From: Hirudinaria manillensis
Taxonomy: Eukaryota; Annelida; Clitellata; Hirudinida; Hirudinidae
Reading direction: 5' to 3'
NCBI GenBank assembly: GCA_034509925.1
Contig: CM067527.1
Location: forward strand, 7,124,501 to 7,188,500
DNA length: 64,000 bases
Part shown: piece by piece, positions 24,601 to 37,819 of the stretch
How positions within the stretch are numbered: position 1 is the stretch's first letter
How the letters are laid out: every line of letters begins with the position of its first letter
Notes under the pieces: generated by a model
Databases searched by the model: none
Told to the model about the DNA's origin: nothing
The model's input: only the letters and a program-made list of their open reading frames with translations
Made by a program: the position numbers and the translations under genes

Positions 24601-27348
24601 TGAAGTTAAATGAATTGTTATTGTTATGATTAATGTTAATTATTAATCAAAAGGTTTTTTATATTGTTCTATTATATTACAAAAATCTGTTGGCAATGTG
24701 CCCCCGATCATAACTACATCACCCAGTCAATCATCGTCATTTAATAATTGGGTACATTTTTAATTAAATGACTTTTGGAAGGATGGATGGATGGACGGAC
24801 GGACGGATGGATGGATGGACACATAGGTGAATTGATGTTGAAGTCGGATATCTTAAGGCGTGTTCATTGATCCGAAGAAAATTGTTTTGAAATTTATGGG
24901 CATGCAAGCAAATCGTTTCAACGTTTCCTTCTTCGACCCCATATCCGCCATCATCATCATCATAATAATAATAATAATCATCATCATCATCTCCATTACT
25001 ATTAATGACAATAGTTTTATTATTATTATTATTATAACTATCATCATCATAATCGTCGTCGTCATCACCACCACCATCATCATCATCATCATCGTCATCA
25101 TCATCTGCATGGTCCTTAATAAGTTCTTTCATCATTACAAACACTTCACATGAAAGGAATGATGTATTAAATTGCAAAACGAGGAAGCATACAAAAAAAA
25201 ATCCTTACATGGGTACGTTCCTGTATAAGAATGACTGGACGGATAGACGGATGGCCAGATGGATGGGTGAATGAATGAACGTGTGTGGATTGATGGATGA
25301 CCAGATGGACAGACAGGCGGATGACTTATAAGACCTGTTGAACAGGTTTTGGAACATAATTATAATCCAGGTGCATCTCCAGGTGAGTTACTGGATAAAA
25401 AAATAATGGATGGGTGGATGGATGGATGGAAAGATAGATAGGTGGAATGGACGGCTGAATTGATGGACTGAAGGACGGACGGATGGATGGTCCATGCATG
25501 GCTGGATAAATGGAAAGATGGATGTTGGAAATGGAGAGAGAAAGAGGGAGAGATGGTGATGCTGTTCTGGAGGGGTTGCATGTGCAAGGAGATAACGAGC
25601 TTCCAGCGCGCGGAATAAAAACAAAGAAATGACAGCGCCTCAAGACGAGCGCCAAGAATCAAGTCGCCTGCCTTGCTCTCGAGCACCGGATTATCGCCCC
25701 GAGAGACAGAAGTTCTTTGTTCTCGAGTTCTTTGTGGGTCTTTTTTTTTTGAACAGCGTCCCGGGCGATATTGAGGAAGAGTATGCAAGGTGATTATGTT
25801 TATCTGCCTATTTATTTTAACCATGTAATCTATCTCGTTCATTCGTAATCCATAGATTATCCATTCACCAAGTCTCTATTATAATCGCTGTCATCATCTT
25901 CATCGACGTCGTCATCGTCGTCATCGTCGTCATCAGAGGTAATTTCTAGTTAATTAATTAAGCGTTAATTAATTAATTCCCTTTCACTTTTAATCAAATC
26001 ATAGTTTTTCTTAAACACGTGGCAGCTTTTTTTGTTGCCGCAAGGATGGCGTACCAGAGCGCTAATGAATCTGATGACGACGACGACGATGTTAGTCGAC
26101 AATTTAATCATCATCGTCAGGACATCATGGCTTCAATATCATATCAAAATATCTTCTGGATTATAAAGTCTTTAAAAGTTATTTTTTTTAAATCAGTCCA
26201 CCTTTGAATCAAAATGATAAAAAAATGATTATAACTGGTACGATGATGGTGATGATAATGATAACGATTGTTTTGAAGACGACGACGAAGATGATGACGA
26301 CAAACGGGAATAAAAATGACAGAGATGATGGATTAAGGAATGGACCGAACGACAGTGGCCAGCGTTAAAATTAACACAAGCTGGAATGGTCAATTAAGGA
26401 ACATGATGGATGGACGGATGGATGGATGGACGGGGAAGAGGACGGATGGACGGACGAACGGATAGAGAGAGATGGACAAAGGAATAAAAGATTGATGGAT
26501 TGATAGATGAATGAACCTCGTAAACGCAAAGATACAAGTTGGAAATATTTGAAAAATGTCATAATTGACATTATCATCGTCGTCGTCATCAACGTCATCT
26601 TTGCCATTGTGGTTATCGTCATCCAGCCGTCATCATCATCGTCGTCGTCATCCTCGTATAACATCCTCTCCAGGTCTTCCATTTCCAAGGATCTGCAAAC
26701 ACTTCCACATCCTGTATTCGAACAAACTGCTGGAACAAGCAGAAGTGGATGGATGGATTGATGGATTGTTTGGTTAATGAATGGAAGATCGATTGAAAGG
26801 GATAGGACGGTTGGATGGACCTGCATTCCACATTCTGTTCATCCATCCATCCATCCGTCCGATGTCCATCCATCCATCCATCCATCCGTCCGTCCGTCCA
26901 TCCATCCATCCATCCGTCCATCCGTACATCCGTCAATCCGTCCATCCATCCATCCATCCATCCATCCATCCATCCATCCATCCATCTATCGTATCGATTC
27001 ATCAGCGTCCAGATGGCATGGTTTTTTTAAGAATTAAGGACACAAATGTCCTTTTTTAGGGCCAATAAAAATTTCTATTCTCCTATGACCACGAACGATG
27101 AGGCGCTGATATTGATGATGGTGATGACGATGACGACGATGATGATGATGATGATGATGACGGCGTTGATGAAGCTAACTCATAGATAAAGTGACAGTCA
27201 GGACTTCAATCGTTGGCATTATTCTCCTTTCAGGACCGTACGAAGGTAACCCTCCCCGATAGTCCATCTAGTCAGTTGTTTACGTCGAGGTTGTCATGAC
27301 AACGACGACGAATAATCATCGCCGGAGAACAAACAACTCAAGAAGAGA
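24601..27348. other. simple-sequence region: (GGAT)n, (CAT)n, (ATCC)n
   Basis: (GGAT/GGAC)n lies at 24778-24820, 25400-25500 and 26403-26465; ATC/ATT words at 24950-25110; GATGATG words at 26230-26310 and 27110-27165. The complementary (CATC/CGTC)n run lies at 26838-26990. Many open frames exist because these tetranucleotides are stop-poor. None is credible as a gene. Confidence 0.65.
26838..26990 (+). repeat. (CCAT)n with CCGT variants
   Basis: About 150 bases of CATC/CGTC tetranucleotides. GGAT/GGAC tracts of the opposite strand sense lie at 26403-26465 and 25400-25500, so single strands of this region could fold back on each other. Confidence 0.9.
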
Positions 27349-29232
27349 ATGAAGTCCGACCAGAACAAAGAACCGGGAGTCAACGAAGTCCTTAGGGATT
27401 GTCATCATCACCAAAAACATCATCATCTGCAGCATCATCACCAATGTAGCATTACATATGACGTAATCTGTGACGAAGAGGTCTCGTCACTGTTATCAAA
27501 GATCCCAAATGTCGTCGCCAAAGACATCGAAAACACCGGAAGTGAGTCGATCGTTGCGGAAATCTCGACGGTCATCGATCAAGCGCCTCCGATCCTCGAC
27601 CGCCATCTTGGATCACGTGACAGACCCCGGGGAGGGGGATGGCCCTTGGAGTTGTACGCCGAGAGGCCCATACTGGATTTCAGGAAGATGAGGGTTAGTC
27701 CTAATGATGATGATGATAGTGATGATTGTGACGACGACGATGATGATGATGATTATGATGATGACAGTGACGGTCGGTTCAATGGGTTGCATTCCTCTAT
27801 GAAGCGAAAATCAAGGCAACAGTGTCGTGTTTCAACTCAACCCACCCTCCACCCCAAGGAAATCACCCCCGGGAAGAGGGCCTTGTAAATGGTGTGGCAG
27901 TCGCTGGACCTTCACGCCAGATTCGGGTGCGCAAAGCACCTAAAATATCGGATAAATATGATGATGACTCTGACGACGACGGCAATAATGCTGAGAATAT
28001 TGTGTATTAAATGTTGATAACCCTCTATAGTCATTGATTCTCCATGTTGAAGATTTGATTGTTTACAATTATTTCTTGAATTTATGCCTGAGATGACGTT
28101 GATGATTACTATGACGACGACGATGATGATGATGATCTTGCTGATGCTGATAATGATGTTCATTCATCGAACTGCTAAGGAAATCGATCGGAATTGTCAC
28201 GGATTTATGGTGATGACCGTTGGTGTTTATAAGTGTGAGTGCACGAGATTTATGACTAGGCTGATTATGATGACGACGACGACGATGATGGTTGTTGTTG
28301 TTGAGAAGGAGGAGGAGAAGGATTTACGATGTTGATGGTGATGATGATGACGGCAGCGGAGCCGACGACGACGACGCTGCTGCTGCTGCTGCTGATAATG
28401 ATGACGATGACTGATGATAAGGTCTCGATTAGCTCCACCCATTCGACTCATCATCCCACCCATTCATTCACCCGTTATCCCCATCGTCCTCATTGTTCAT
28501 CGTTTGAATGCACAGAAGCGCAAGTTCCAGAGGGAGGGCAAAGAATCCAAAGAATCGCTTAACTTTCTTTGCCGTCTTCTCAACTGTCAGTCCCTGAATG
28601 ATTTTGGCGGCAAGAACTTCAAACCGATTGCAGTCCTTCCACTCAAAGAGCTTCCATTCCATCAGACGGGTCGCCGGCAACGACACCGGTGCCACCCTGC
28701 CAACGCCGTGGCAAAGTTCCAACCGCTGCCACCTTTCTTCGAGTCCAAGACCCGTGGAGCAGAGGCAGTGAAAGAGTCGACTATGGCTTCAGAGGGAGAC
28801 ATACTGCTCACTGGATCTTCTCTGAAGTTTGCCGGCAGATGGTCCTTGAAGGCGGGAAGAGGTCTGAACAATTGTCGACAAGATGAACAGAGCGTTAAGA
28901 TTTCAACAGGAGACAAGTCGGACTCTGATTTCGACGGTTCGATTCTCGCCAAGTTCATCAAAACGACAGAATCCAAAGGAAGGGTCATTACCGAAAATAT
29001 TAACAGAAATGGAAACTATAATAATGTAAATGATAAACATAATATCAGCGATAGTAGCAGTAATAATAATAATAATAATCGTTTGTTGATATTCGATGGG
29101 ATCGCACAGGAAGCCATTGCATCGAAGCCAACCTCCTGTCAAACATTTCATTCGATGTCCAATCAGAGTTGGGGTGGAGTGTTTTTCCCCAACGAAGCCC
29201 CTCCCCTCTTTCTTCCGATTGGAACAAACTAG
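27349..29232 (+). CDS. unrecognised two-exon gene, 353 codons
   Basis: Model: 27349-27693 joined to 28516-29232, stop at 29230-29232. Both sides of the intron are phase 0: donor ATGAGG/GTTAGT, acceptor TTTGAATGCACAG/AAG. Exon 1 begins MKSDQNKEPG, has a His-rich stretch (residues about 20-35) and then complex sequence with ESIVAEISTVIDQAPPILD. Exon 2 begins KRKFQREGKESKESLNFL, contains PLPPFFESKTRGAEAVKES and a Ser/Asn-rich run from an (AAT)n tract, and ends PPLFLPIGTN. No domain, signal peptide or membrane segment is recognised. The intron is full of GATGAC repeats, the coding parts are not, which supports the model. Upstream exons are possible (an acceptor-like CTCCTTTCAG lies near 27232). 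Function unknown. Confidence 0.45.
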
Positions 29233-29677
29233 TTGCAAGAAAAGAGAAGTTTCAAGTTGATTATGAAGTTATTAATAATAACAATTAATAATTATTTATA
29301 ATAAGTTTAAATAATCAGCTAATTTAAGTTATATGTCATCGTTAATTGAAATTGTTTGATGTTTCATGAAAGTTACGTAATAAAATTGAATTCCGAAAGT
29401 TTATTGAATCAATTGGTAATAATTTTACTAATTATTGTTAATAATGATATAATAATAATAAATATAATAATAATTATTATTATTGTAACATTAAGGCCTC
29501 TTATTTAGTGAGAAGCCATTAGAAGAGTAAAAGAATTTCCAAACAACAACACAAACAACAATTGCAAACTCCGAGACCGATAGTAACTGCAAAGTTTTTT
29601 CCTGTAAAAATATGTCCCACGTAATGGGTAAAGACCCCGCCCAACCATAACATCCTAAAAAATAAAAAAAAAACGAT

Positions 29678-29712
<35 letters not shown>

Positions 29713-31090
29713 TATTACTCCTCACAAACTCTGACTCGAGTGTAGGGGAAAAGAAACACAGAGAATGCCTCTTGACGCAGATCTTGACGCATGTTCATTG
29801 GCCAGTGTATTTTTGGTCACGTGCCGAGAAAATAAACAAATGGACTCCATGATTCCCCCGCAAGATGCAACGAAAGCTTAGAGTGGGGAGGTCGGCGAAA
29901 GCATAGGGGTGGGGAGATAGATGGGCGGAGCCATAGTCGGTGGGAGGAGCTGCCCTTTGCCGGTGGAGTTGCGTTTTTATTACGCCAATGGGATGATTTC
30001 TGGCCGAACACAGTTTTTCATAATGATAATGAGGTCTGCTGTAAAGTATTGTTATTTGTAAATGAATTTCTTTTATGGCTGCCATTAATAGTCTTGGTAT
30101 TACTTATTTATTTGTCCAAAAAAATGCAATGTTTATAGATTCAATTCGCTACATGGTACTCCATCAATCTGCCATAAAACCAGATGTGAGCAGGCATCCT
30201 CAATTTGCAGCTGCAATATTAGTAACTAGAATAATGAAAGTTATCTTAAATATTCGAATATAATAACAATAATGAAAAAAAAATTATGATAAAATAATTT
30301 CTAAAGGTTCTGCGCCCCAATATATTAGATAGCGGAACGAAATGAAATACAGAACAGTGAGATCCATTTACTTAGATTAAGGATTTATAAATATTCATGA
30401 ATATAATTATGCATAATAAATATGGAATAAATATTCGTTATTTATTATTTACTCCGAGGAAACTTCGACAGACTTCATATTATTCTTTGCTTTTGTTTAT
30501 GGTCATGTGCCCTTTTAACAGCATTAGTAATATTATCAATGAAATTAATAATAATAACAAAAATAACAAAATCATAACAACATTAATAAAAGTAACAAAC
30601 CAACATAACGACTACAATATAAGTGCCACATCCTACATTGTAATGCGAAATATGCAAATCGTGACAGTATAATTAAGAAGCTGACAACGATGACGACGGA
30701 ACCAACAACGATATGGTTTTTGTATTTAAAACAAGGTTTTGCTGTTTCTGAGCAGATGAAGAACCTCAATTGGTCATCACATTGGTTGATTAATTCAAGG
30801 TTTTATATTATTTGTGAAATAAACTAATTATTGCTTTTTAAACTAAAAATTCAATTAATTACAATTTTAACTACTTAAATCAAAATAATTGAAAGATAAA
30901 TCTTATGACATTAAAATTCTTAATTCAAATTTTTTATTGCAAGTATTGCAATCTGGAAATTAGAAACAATCCTTTGCCAAAATACTTTTGAAAATCAATT
31001 TACAAAAACTCATACAAAATCATTTTTAACGTACGTATGTTGTCTTTATTACCATTGTTTGTCATCAGTTACTTGCTAACATATTAAATA
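29233..31090. other. AT-rich intergenic DNA, no gene seen
   Basis: AT-rich DNA with (AAT)n at 29679-29713 and a CpG-bearing stretch at 29750-30000 (GGGGAGGTCGG and similar words). The short open frames on either strand here have no recognisable features. Confidence 0.5.
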
Positions 31091-31153
31091 TCGTGAAATT
31101 TAAAAAACAACAACAACAACAACAATAATAATAATAATAATAATAATAATAAT
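31091..31153 (+). repeat. (AAC)n-(AAT)n tract at the 5' edge of the Dong fragment
   Basis: CAACAACAACAACAATAATAAT runs directly into element sequence beginning CAACGTATGATATTGAAG. Confidence 0.9.
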
Positions 31154-31829
31154 CAACGTATGATATTGAAGCAGCAGATAGATGGCAATTGCAGGATCTG
31201 TGGCAAGGCCCAAGAAACGATAAGCCACATAACGTCGGGTTGCACTGTGTTAGCAGCAACTGAGTATTTGCACCGACATAATAAGGTGGCCAGTTACATC
31301 CACTGGATTGTATGCCGTGAGCTAGGATGGGAAGTTCCAAAGAAATGGTACGAGCACACGCCCCAAAGTGTGACGAATATAAAAGATTGCACCATTCTAT
31401 GGGACTATGCGATTATCACGGACAGGAAAATATTGGCCAACAGACCTGACATTGTTATCCATGACAGGAGATCCAAGTCTTGCATGCTAATCGATGTTTC
31501 AGTTCCGGATGATAAGAACATCGCGCTCAAAGAAGCTGAAAAAATTAGCAAATACAAGGACCTGGAGATTGAAATCAACCGGATGTGGAAAGTGAAGTCT
31601 AAAGTCGTTCCGGTAATTGTAGGAGCGCTCGGAACGCTAAGAAAAGACTTTACAAAGTATGTAGAGTTGATACCAGGACGACCAAAGACTTCGGAGATTC
31701 AGAAGATCTCCTTGCTGGGCACTGCCCACATTCTTCGAAAAGTTCTTGGGTGAATTGCTGAGAGCACTGGTAGTGCTCAGCATTCATTCATCACCGGCTG
31801 TGAGACCGAGAAGAAGCAGGAAAAATGTG

Positions 31830-31830
<1 letters not shown>
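31154..31830 (+). mobile_element. Dong/R4-clade retrotransposon, 5'-truncated copy
   Basis: The last ~680 bases of the element described at 44398-48635, in + orientation, starting CAACGTATGATATTG and ending AGGAAAAATGTGT directly before (ATA)n. The encoded segments differ by only about four residues from the full copy in the ~190 shared, so it is young. 5' truncation is the usual product of incomplete target-primed reverse transcription. Confidence 0.92.
31160..31753 (+). pseudogene. Dong/R4 C-terminal fragment: CCHC and restriction-like endonuclease
   Basis: Open 197-codon frame holding the knuckle CRICGKAQE...H...C (CX2CX8HX4C) and the endonuclease core ANRPDIVIHDRRSKSC...LIDVSVPDD, then KYKDLEIEINRMWKVKSK and the clade-typical end GTAHILRKVLG. 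It lacks the reverse transcriptase, so it cannot act alone. No promoter is evident. It is kept open by recency, not necessarily by selection. Confidence 0.9.

Positions 31831-31919
<89 letters not shown>
31831..31919 (+). repeat. (TAA)n at the 3' edge of the Dong fragment
   Basis: About 29 units of ATA/TAA begin right after the element's last unique bases (ATGTGT). Confidence 0.95.
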
Positions 31920-33463
31920 TTGGATTCTTATAAGCTGCTAAATTTGCTGCGTCCGACCTGGAAAAACCCGCTTGGATTAGTTACTTCAAAGGACTCCAGC
32001 GAATCATGGATTCTCTTTTGAAGTTGAAAACTTCACACGCGATTTATTATCCAATTAATGTCAGGTTTTTTTATTTGCTTTTAGAAAATATTTAATTTTC
32101 CTTGGGTTTAAATTTGATTTCGGAATTTCTGTTCGTTGAGAATATGATCGCGAGCAGGTACAGTAAGTGATCCATTACAAACCTCGCCGTTTCAATGCTT
32201 CCGTTTGTTCGATAAATTGCATAATTAATAATTACTTCACTAATATTTCAATCGAATTAATACCGCTAATTTAACGCTTAATTAATACCAATATTTGTTT
32301 TAATTAAACTATCAGAGTTTAATTATAGTTTAATGAATATGCGTAAAAGGACTTATATTACATCTACGTATCCTTGTTAGTTCACATGAATTAGACTCGG
32401 CCCATTGCTATCATTGTGATTTGCACGTTATTTGCTATTATTAAGCTTATTAATTTATATTAATAATTATTATATTATATTAATAATATATATGCAAATA
32501 ACTATATTGTATGTCATGAGCCTGAATTTGCCCAATCCCCTTGCCCTAGCATCCGGAATTAGCAGCAGCCATGGAGAACATAGCTGAACGTATATTAACA
32601 TATATACATATGTTTTTAAACTATATTTTGATTATTAATTGTTCTGTTAAGTAAAGCTAAGAGATGCAATGCGATCTCCCTTTGCTTACATTCACTAGTT
32701 TACGGAGTTCAACACCTGCCCTGGTTTTATTCATCCAATATCCGTTTATGGCAACACAGAATCACAATCCGCTTAAGATTTAATTTTTTTTTTTAATTCA
32801 CCAATTAATCAAATTAAACCATCTTCAAAACTCTTCGAAATCATCCTTAAATCATAAAGAAACGTCAGCAAACGACAACACTTTTCAACATCAAAACCTC
32901 TGAAATCTAACAATGCCCTTTTGACCCCGAGGACTGCAGGCAAAAAACCAGCAGCCAAACAATAGCTGACCGAGCATAACAAGCAAAAGAGCAACTCAAA
33001 TGTAATTGAAAGACAAACAACTTGCCACCATTTGGAAACGACATCAGATCCTCATTTATACTTTGCATTTTACATCTTCAAGCTTAAATAATGAAAATCA
33101 TCTAGGAGACCGAGGCAGAACTAATCCGATCACAACGATGCGATCCCGATCGTCGTCGCGCTGCCAGGTTTTTGCGGCACTTGTACCGACGCGAGTGCTG
33201 CATCGTTCGATAGTTTGCGAGCACCAGATGTGGACTGTTACAAATTTTACCAACAAAACTGTTTTTGTGCTAATTTGCACTAATTAATATTAATGTACAT
33301 GGCAAACATACATACTCATTCCTAAATCAAAATTCGTGAAAAAAATCAAAGATTCAATCTGCATCTGAGTCGTGAACAATTAAAAAGTGTTGGAATGAAT
33401 GTAAACCAATCAGAATCCAGATCACAGAACTATGGGATGTATGCCATCCAGGTGTCATCTCTC
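31920..33463. other. intergenic DNA downstream of GLMP, no gene seen
   Basis: AT-rich DNA; the 61-93-codon open frames on either strand have no splice context or family resemblance. The 3' UTR of the GLMP gene should extend into its right end. Confidence 0.5.
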
Positions 33464-36400
33464 TCAACCAATCCTGGGATAGCTGCTGCTCAGTTCCTCG
33501 TAGCCCCTCCTCCTCTGAATCCTCTTCCTGATCAGAAAGTAGATGGCACCGGCGAACAACAAGACGACGGGGGTCCCAAGGCCGATGGCAATGAGGAGAA
33601 TGACCAGCAAGGACACCGAACCCTGGGGGTGTGATCCCAAGCCAAAGGTCAGCTGCCTTAAAATAGCAATGGGAGGAGTCATGATGATGTAATTGAAATG
33701 TAAGATGTTGACCGAAATCAAAGCCGCCTATCTTTACGAATCACGAATATTAAGATTTAATTATTAATTAAATAGATTTGTAATTTAAATTAAAAATATT
33801 AACGAAGACGAGAAACAAACCATGTTAGGAAGTCGGTCTTAGAGTAGAAGCTGTCACCGGAAATCCCGAAGGTGATGTTGACGCTGGACATCCACACATC
33901 GTCCTGGAGACCTTTGTGCTCATAGAAGGCTGTGGACATTTTACAAATGCTCAGTGAATTTTCTATTTGTGACATCCAAATTAAATTACTAAATTCATAA
34001 AAATTTAAACTAAGCAAAGTGCCAGGGAAAAAATCAAATTATGATTGAAAATATCACTTAAGCATCTCATTCAGAAAATTAAGTGACCAAATTGGCTCAA
34101 TGTAAAGATGTAAAAAAAGCATTTGTAATAATATTTAAACAAATAAAAAGCTACGAGCAGGGCTATTTGCCATGACACAAAGCAGGACATATGTCACATG
34201 ATGTCGTTTCCCCGAGATTCGCAGTGCAAGACCATCCGAGAGCTTCATCCCGCTGCTCAAGGGTATAAAGACTCAAAGGAAGCCAAACGAGCAGCATGAT
34301 CGATGACTCGTCGATAGAAATCATTTTGCATTAAATTAATAAATTAAACGAGTTAAAGAATAAATTATCGGTCGGTGGAGCAAAAACGTTCTCTCCTCAC
34401 CCGTGGCCAACGAGAGGGGAAAGTCAGAGGAGAAGTTCTTCTGCCGGAGTTCCTGATGGGAAGCCACGGTCAGGTTCCTGAGGGACCTGTCGAGGGACGA
34501 GTAGCAGATGGGCTTCCATTGAACGAAAGCTCCGACCTGGTAGGAGGAAGAACCGAGACTCGAGGTTCTGTTCTCGCTGTTCAACCAGTTGAGCGTCTAA
34601 AGGGATAGAATTTATTTAATTAATTGCAAATTACAAATAAATAATTGATGGATAATTATGAAATCAATAATAATGATAATAATAATGATGATGATGATAT
34701 TCTGATATAGTACTTTTGTTTATTTGTTAAATTTGTCATAACTAGCAACGATGAATCGATGCTTTAGGCCATCGGTTCAAATTCCAATCATTTATCTAAA
34801 TATTCATTTGATTGAGTTAATTCATTCAAATTTGAATGCCTGTTTAATAATATATTCTGAACATATTCTGATCATTCAAGTCAAACATAAATATGCATCT
34901 CTCATTTAATATTCAGAATTACTAACAAATTCCATTCAAATACAGAATTAAGAATCCCTGATGCATCAAGGCTTATAATCAGATGCTCAGTCTTATAGCA
35001 CTCTATAAATAACTCTTATTATTATTATTATTAATACAATTATTATTGTAGTTATTATTATTATGACCTGCAATCATTAATAGTAACAATCAATTAATTA
35101 ATGAAATAATAATTCATTTTTAACATTAAAATTAACACAAACAATTAAAAACAATTAATCTTTTATTTTCTAAATGTAAAAAGTTAAATAAATAAACTAA
35201 ATAAATAAATAAATAAATAAGTGAATAACATTCAAAGCTGAAACAGCAAACACACCAACCCTGAAAGCACCGGGCGACAGGTCATCATTGACAAACTTTT
35301 CTTCCACCAATTCGCTTTGAAGGAAGTTCTTCTTGGGGGCCGTGAGGGTCAGACCAAGGGCCACTCTGGGCTGCTTGAGGTCGTTGTGGATATTTTCGAG
35401 AAAGACGTTGATTTGGGTGAGGTTGCTGCTGAGTAGCAGATGGGGAAGTTCCGAGGCATATTCGTCGAGACCAGAACTCACCAGAAACTGTTGATTGACA
35501 GAGGGCAGGCAATTAAGAAATTTTAAAAAAATTAAAAAATAATAAATAAATAAAAAAATAAAGAGATGCACTTTGCAAGAAGCACTTAAAGAAATTATCA
35601 TTTGGTCATAAAAACATAGAAAGTGGTACTCGTGGTGTGTTTGTGATTATATTTTTTGTGTGTGTTGTTTAACAACGATCATGGTTTTATGATTAGTATT
35701 GTTATTATTGTTACATTATTATATTAAGAGGCAATTTAAGATTTTAATTGAAGGGGTAGCTGGGCAACCTTTTTATAATAACGGGAATCATGCGGGATGC
35801 ACGTTATCTTTGTACGATCATGTTTTGTTGTTTTTTATAATAAGCCTTAGTTACAATTATTCGTTTAAAATGTTGCAACAAAGTTTTGAAGTGTTGATTT
35901 TAATGCACGAAATTTCAGGACTACCATCCGTAAATAGTAAAAAATAAAAACAAACAATTTAGCAAATAATTTTATTAATTTCGTTCTTTCTATGTTCATT
36001 GGGAAGAACTTGATTATTGGTGTAATTGCAACTCTCTAATATTATAACCATAACTGAGTTCACAAAATCTTATGTCTTTACTATTAATTTCACTATTAAT
36101 AGCAGGTTAGCATTTTATAATCTTCCCCAAAAAACCCCAAATTGCTTCCAAAACTCACCTCGATCATCACTTTCTGCGTCTCGTTCTCCGTTCTGTTGAA
36201 GCTGACGAATCTAACCAGGTCGGGCTGATGTTCGACCGGTTCTGCCAGGGACCAGAGAAGGTCTTTTGCGTCCATGCGAGTGACGTTCGAGCCTTTGTCC
36301 AATGAAGCTTTGTCTTCGGTGTCATTGTACGTGTATATCTGATGGGAGTTTTTGTTTGGACCGAGAATTAGTCAACGAATTAGGCATTAAATTTAATAAT

Positions 36401-37819
36401 AGTTTAATAATTAAAATCTCCTGTAAAAAAAAAACATAACAGCTTTAAAACTAATTACTACTGAATTAACTACTGTCAGCAATTTGCAATTTTCATAATT
36501 TTGTATCATCCAATCAGATAGAATAAGGCAAAAGAAAATTTAAGAAGATTCGTTATGCTCATCATTATTGCTATTTCTTAATCCAAAATACTGATGTTCA
36601 TGTTAATATAATGCCACGTAAGTTCAATAATAACTGACAGCAAATAAAAATTAAATAAATATTAAAAACAGTGAACAATTAGATAATGTGTTATTATTGT
36701 TATTATAATTATGACAATAATTAATAAATCGAGTTGTAAATAATTATGGTGAAGATGAAGGTATGAGCTGACAAAATCAAACATCTGACTCACTGCATCA
36801 AAAGACAAAAGAGCATTAGCCAAGACTTCCCCATCAAACTTGATGCTCCCGTCTTGCAAGGAAGCATTCTGTGATGAGAATTTCTGCCAATCAACATCAG
36901 CCATTTTGACATCTTTTGGGGTCCTCGCGACCAGCACCGAAGGGCGACCGAGGGTGGAAAAGACGTAGTGAAGAGTGTCTTCTACACCGACAGCAACGGA
37001 TCGGACCAAGTTAATGCAGGTGCCATTATCGCAAGCAATCTCCACGCTCTTTGGAGTCAGGAATTCTGTGCTTACCTGTCAGATAGATGGATATAATGTC
37101 TGGAGAATGAGTTTATAATCAAACAATTGAACTCAAATAAAAAAACTGTAATTAAAATTTAGTTTTTAGCTTTTCTTTTTGATTTCTTTGTACCTTTTAC
37201 TATTAATTATTACATATAACTTAATGCTAATATTACAGATATCAGAGACCAAACATAATTTCTGAAATATTTTCAAGCAACTTTTTTAAAATTAGTTGCA
37301 TTCATAGATTCAAAGCTCATTAGAGAAAACAAGGAAACAGATAGCCATGGTTAGTTTATCAACATTCTTAGTAAATTCAAAAATGTGCATGTGTCTTGCT
37401 AACCATTTTATTTCAGCAGATACCCAGGTAATAAATAGGTGCTGTCACCAGGTAAAATACCATTTTTTAAAAATGCATTGCTATATTTAAGTAAAAATTT
37501 TCTAAAGCCACTGCAAACCCTAAACAAAGTATCACATCTTCTCCTCAGAAGAGCAATTCTCCTTTGGAATATTGTTTATCAAATAAAATGTTAAGCAATT
37601 CAAGTCGTAAATGACTTCATCATTCGCATGAATGCATCAGGTGATCATTTTGAATGCAATCATGTGATAAATACTAGGATCTAAGCCAGAATCACGATGA
37701 AACAAAAATAAAAGTTCATATAATTTACCAACATTTCTGAATTCACTCGCACTTCTTGACAAAGAGAAATTCGAAAAAATGAAACAAATAGCTAACAACA
37801 AAACACGACAACTCGCCAT
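33464..37819 (-). CDS. GLMP: glycosylated lysosomal membrane protein (NCU-G1)
   Basis: Single-pass, heavily glycosylated lysosomal membrane protein that protects and partners the MFSD1 transporter in vertebrates. Seven coding exons: 37729-37819, 36794-37065, 36159-36338, 35260-35487, 34401-34596, 33821-33929, 33464-33656; phase closes throughout, 422 residues (human 406). Start is ATG 37817-37819, beginning MASCRVLLLAICFIF, a signal peptide. Family segments: VEDTLHYVFSTLGRPSVLVA near the N-terminus, VQWKPICYSSL, then SVNITFGISG. A transmembrane helix (LLVILLIAIGLGTPVVLLF) sits near the C-terminus, followed by a basic RKRIQRRR stop-transfer and GYEEL, a YxxL-type lysosomal sorting motif. Several N-x-S/T sites are present (for example SSNLT, VNIT). 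The minus-strand call is firm; exact exon 1/2 borders are less so because alternative AGs exist. Confidence 0.93.

Noticed and set aside
27225-27250. Possible 12-nt microexon (TTTCAG/GACCGTACGAAG/GTAACC)
   Set aside because: Acceptor and donor words are present but a 12-base match is easily fortuitous and nothing upstream is known to join it.
34755-34800. B-box-like GGTTCAAATTCC suggesting a tRNA or tRNA-derived SINE
   Set aside because: No matching A box or acceptor stem was found at the right distance; it lies in a GLMP intron.
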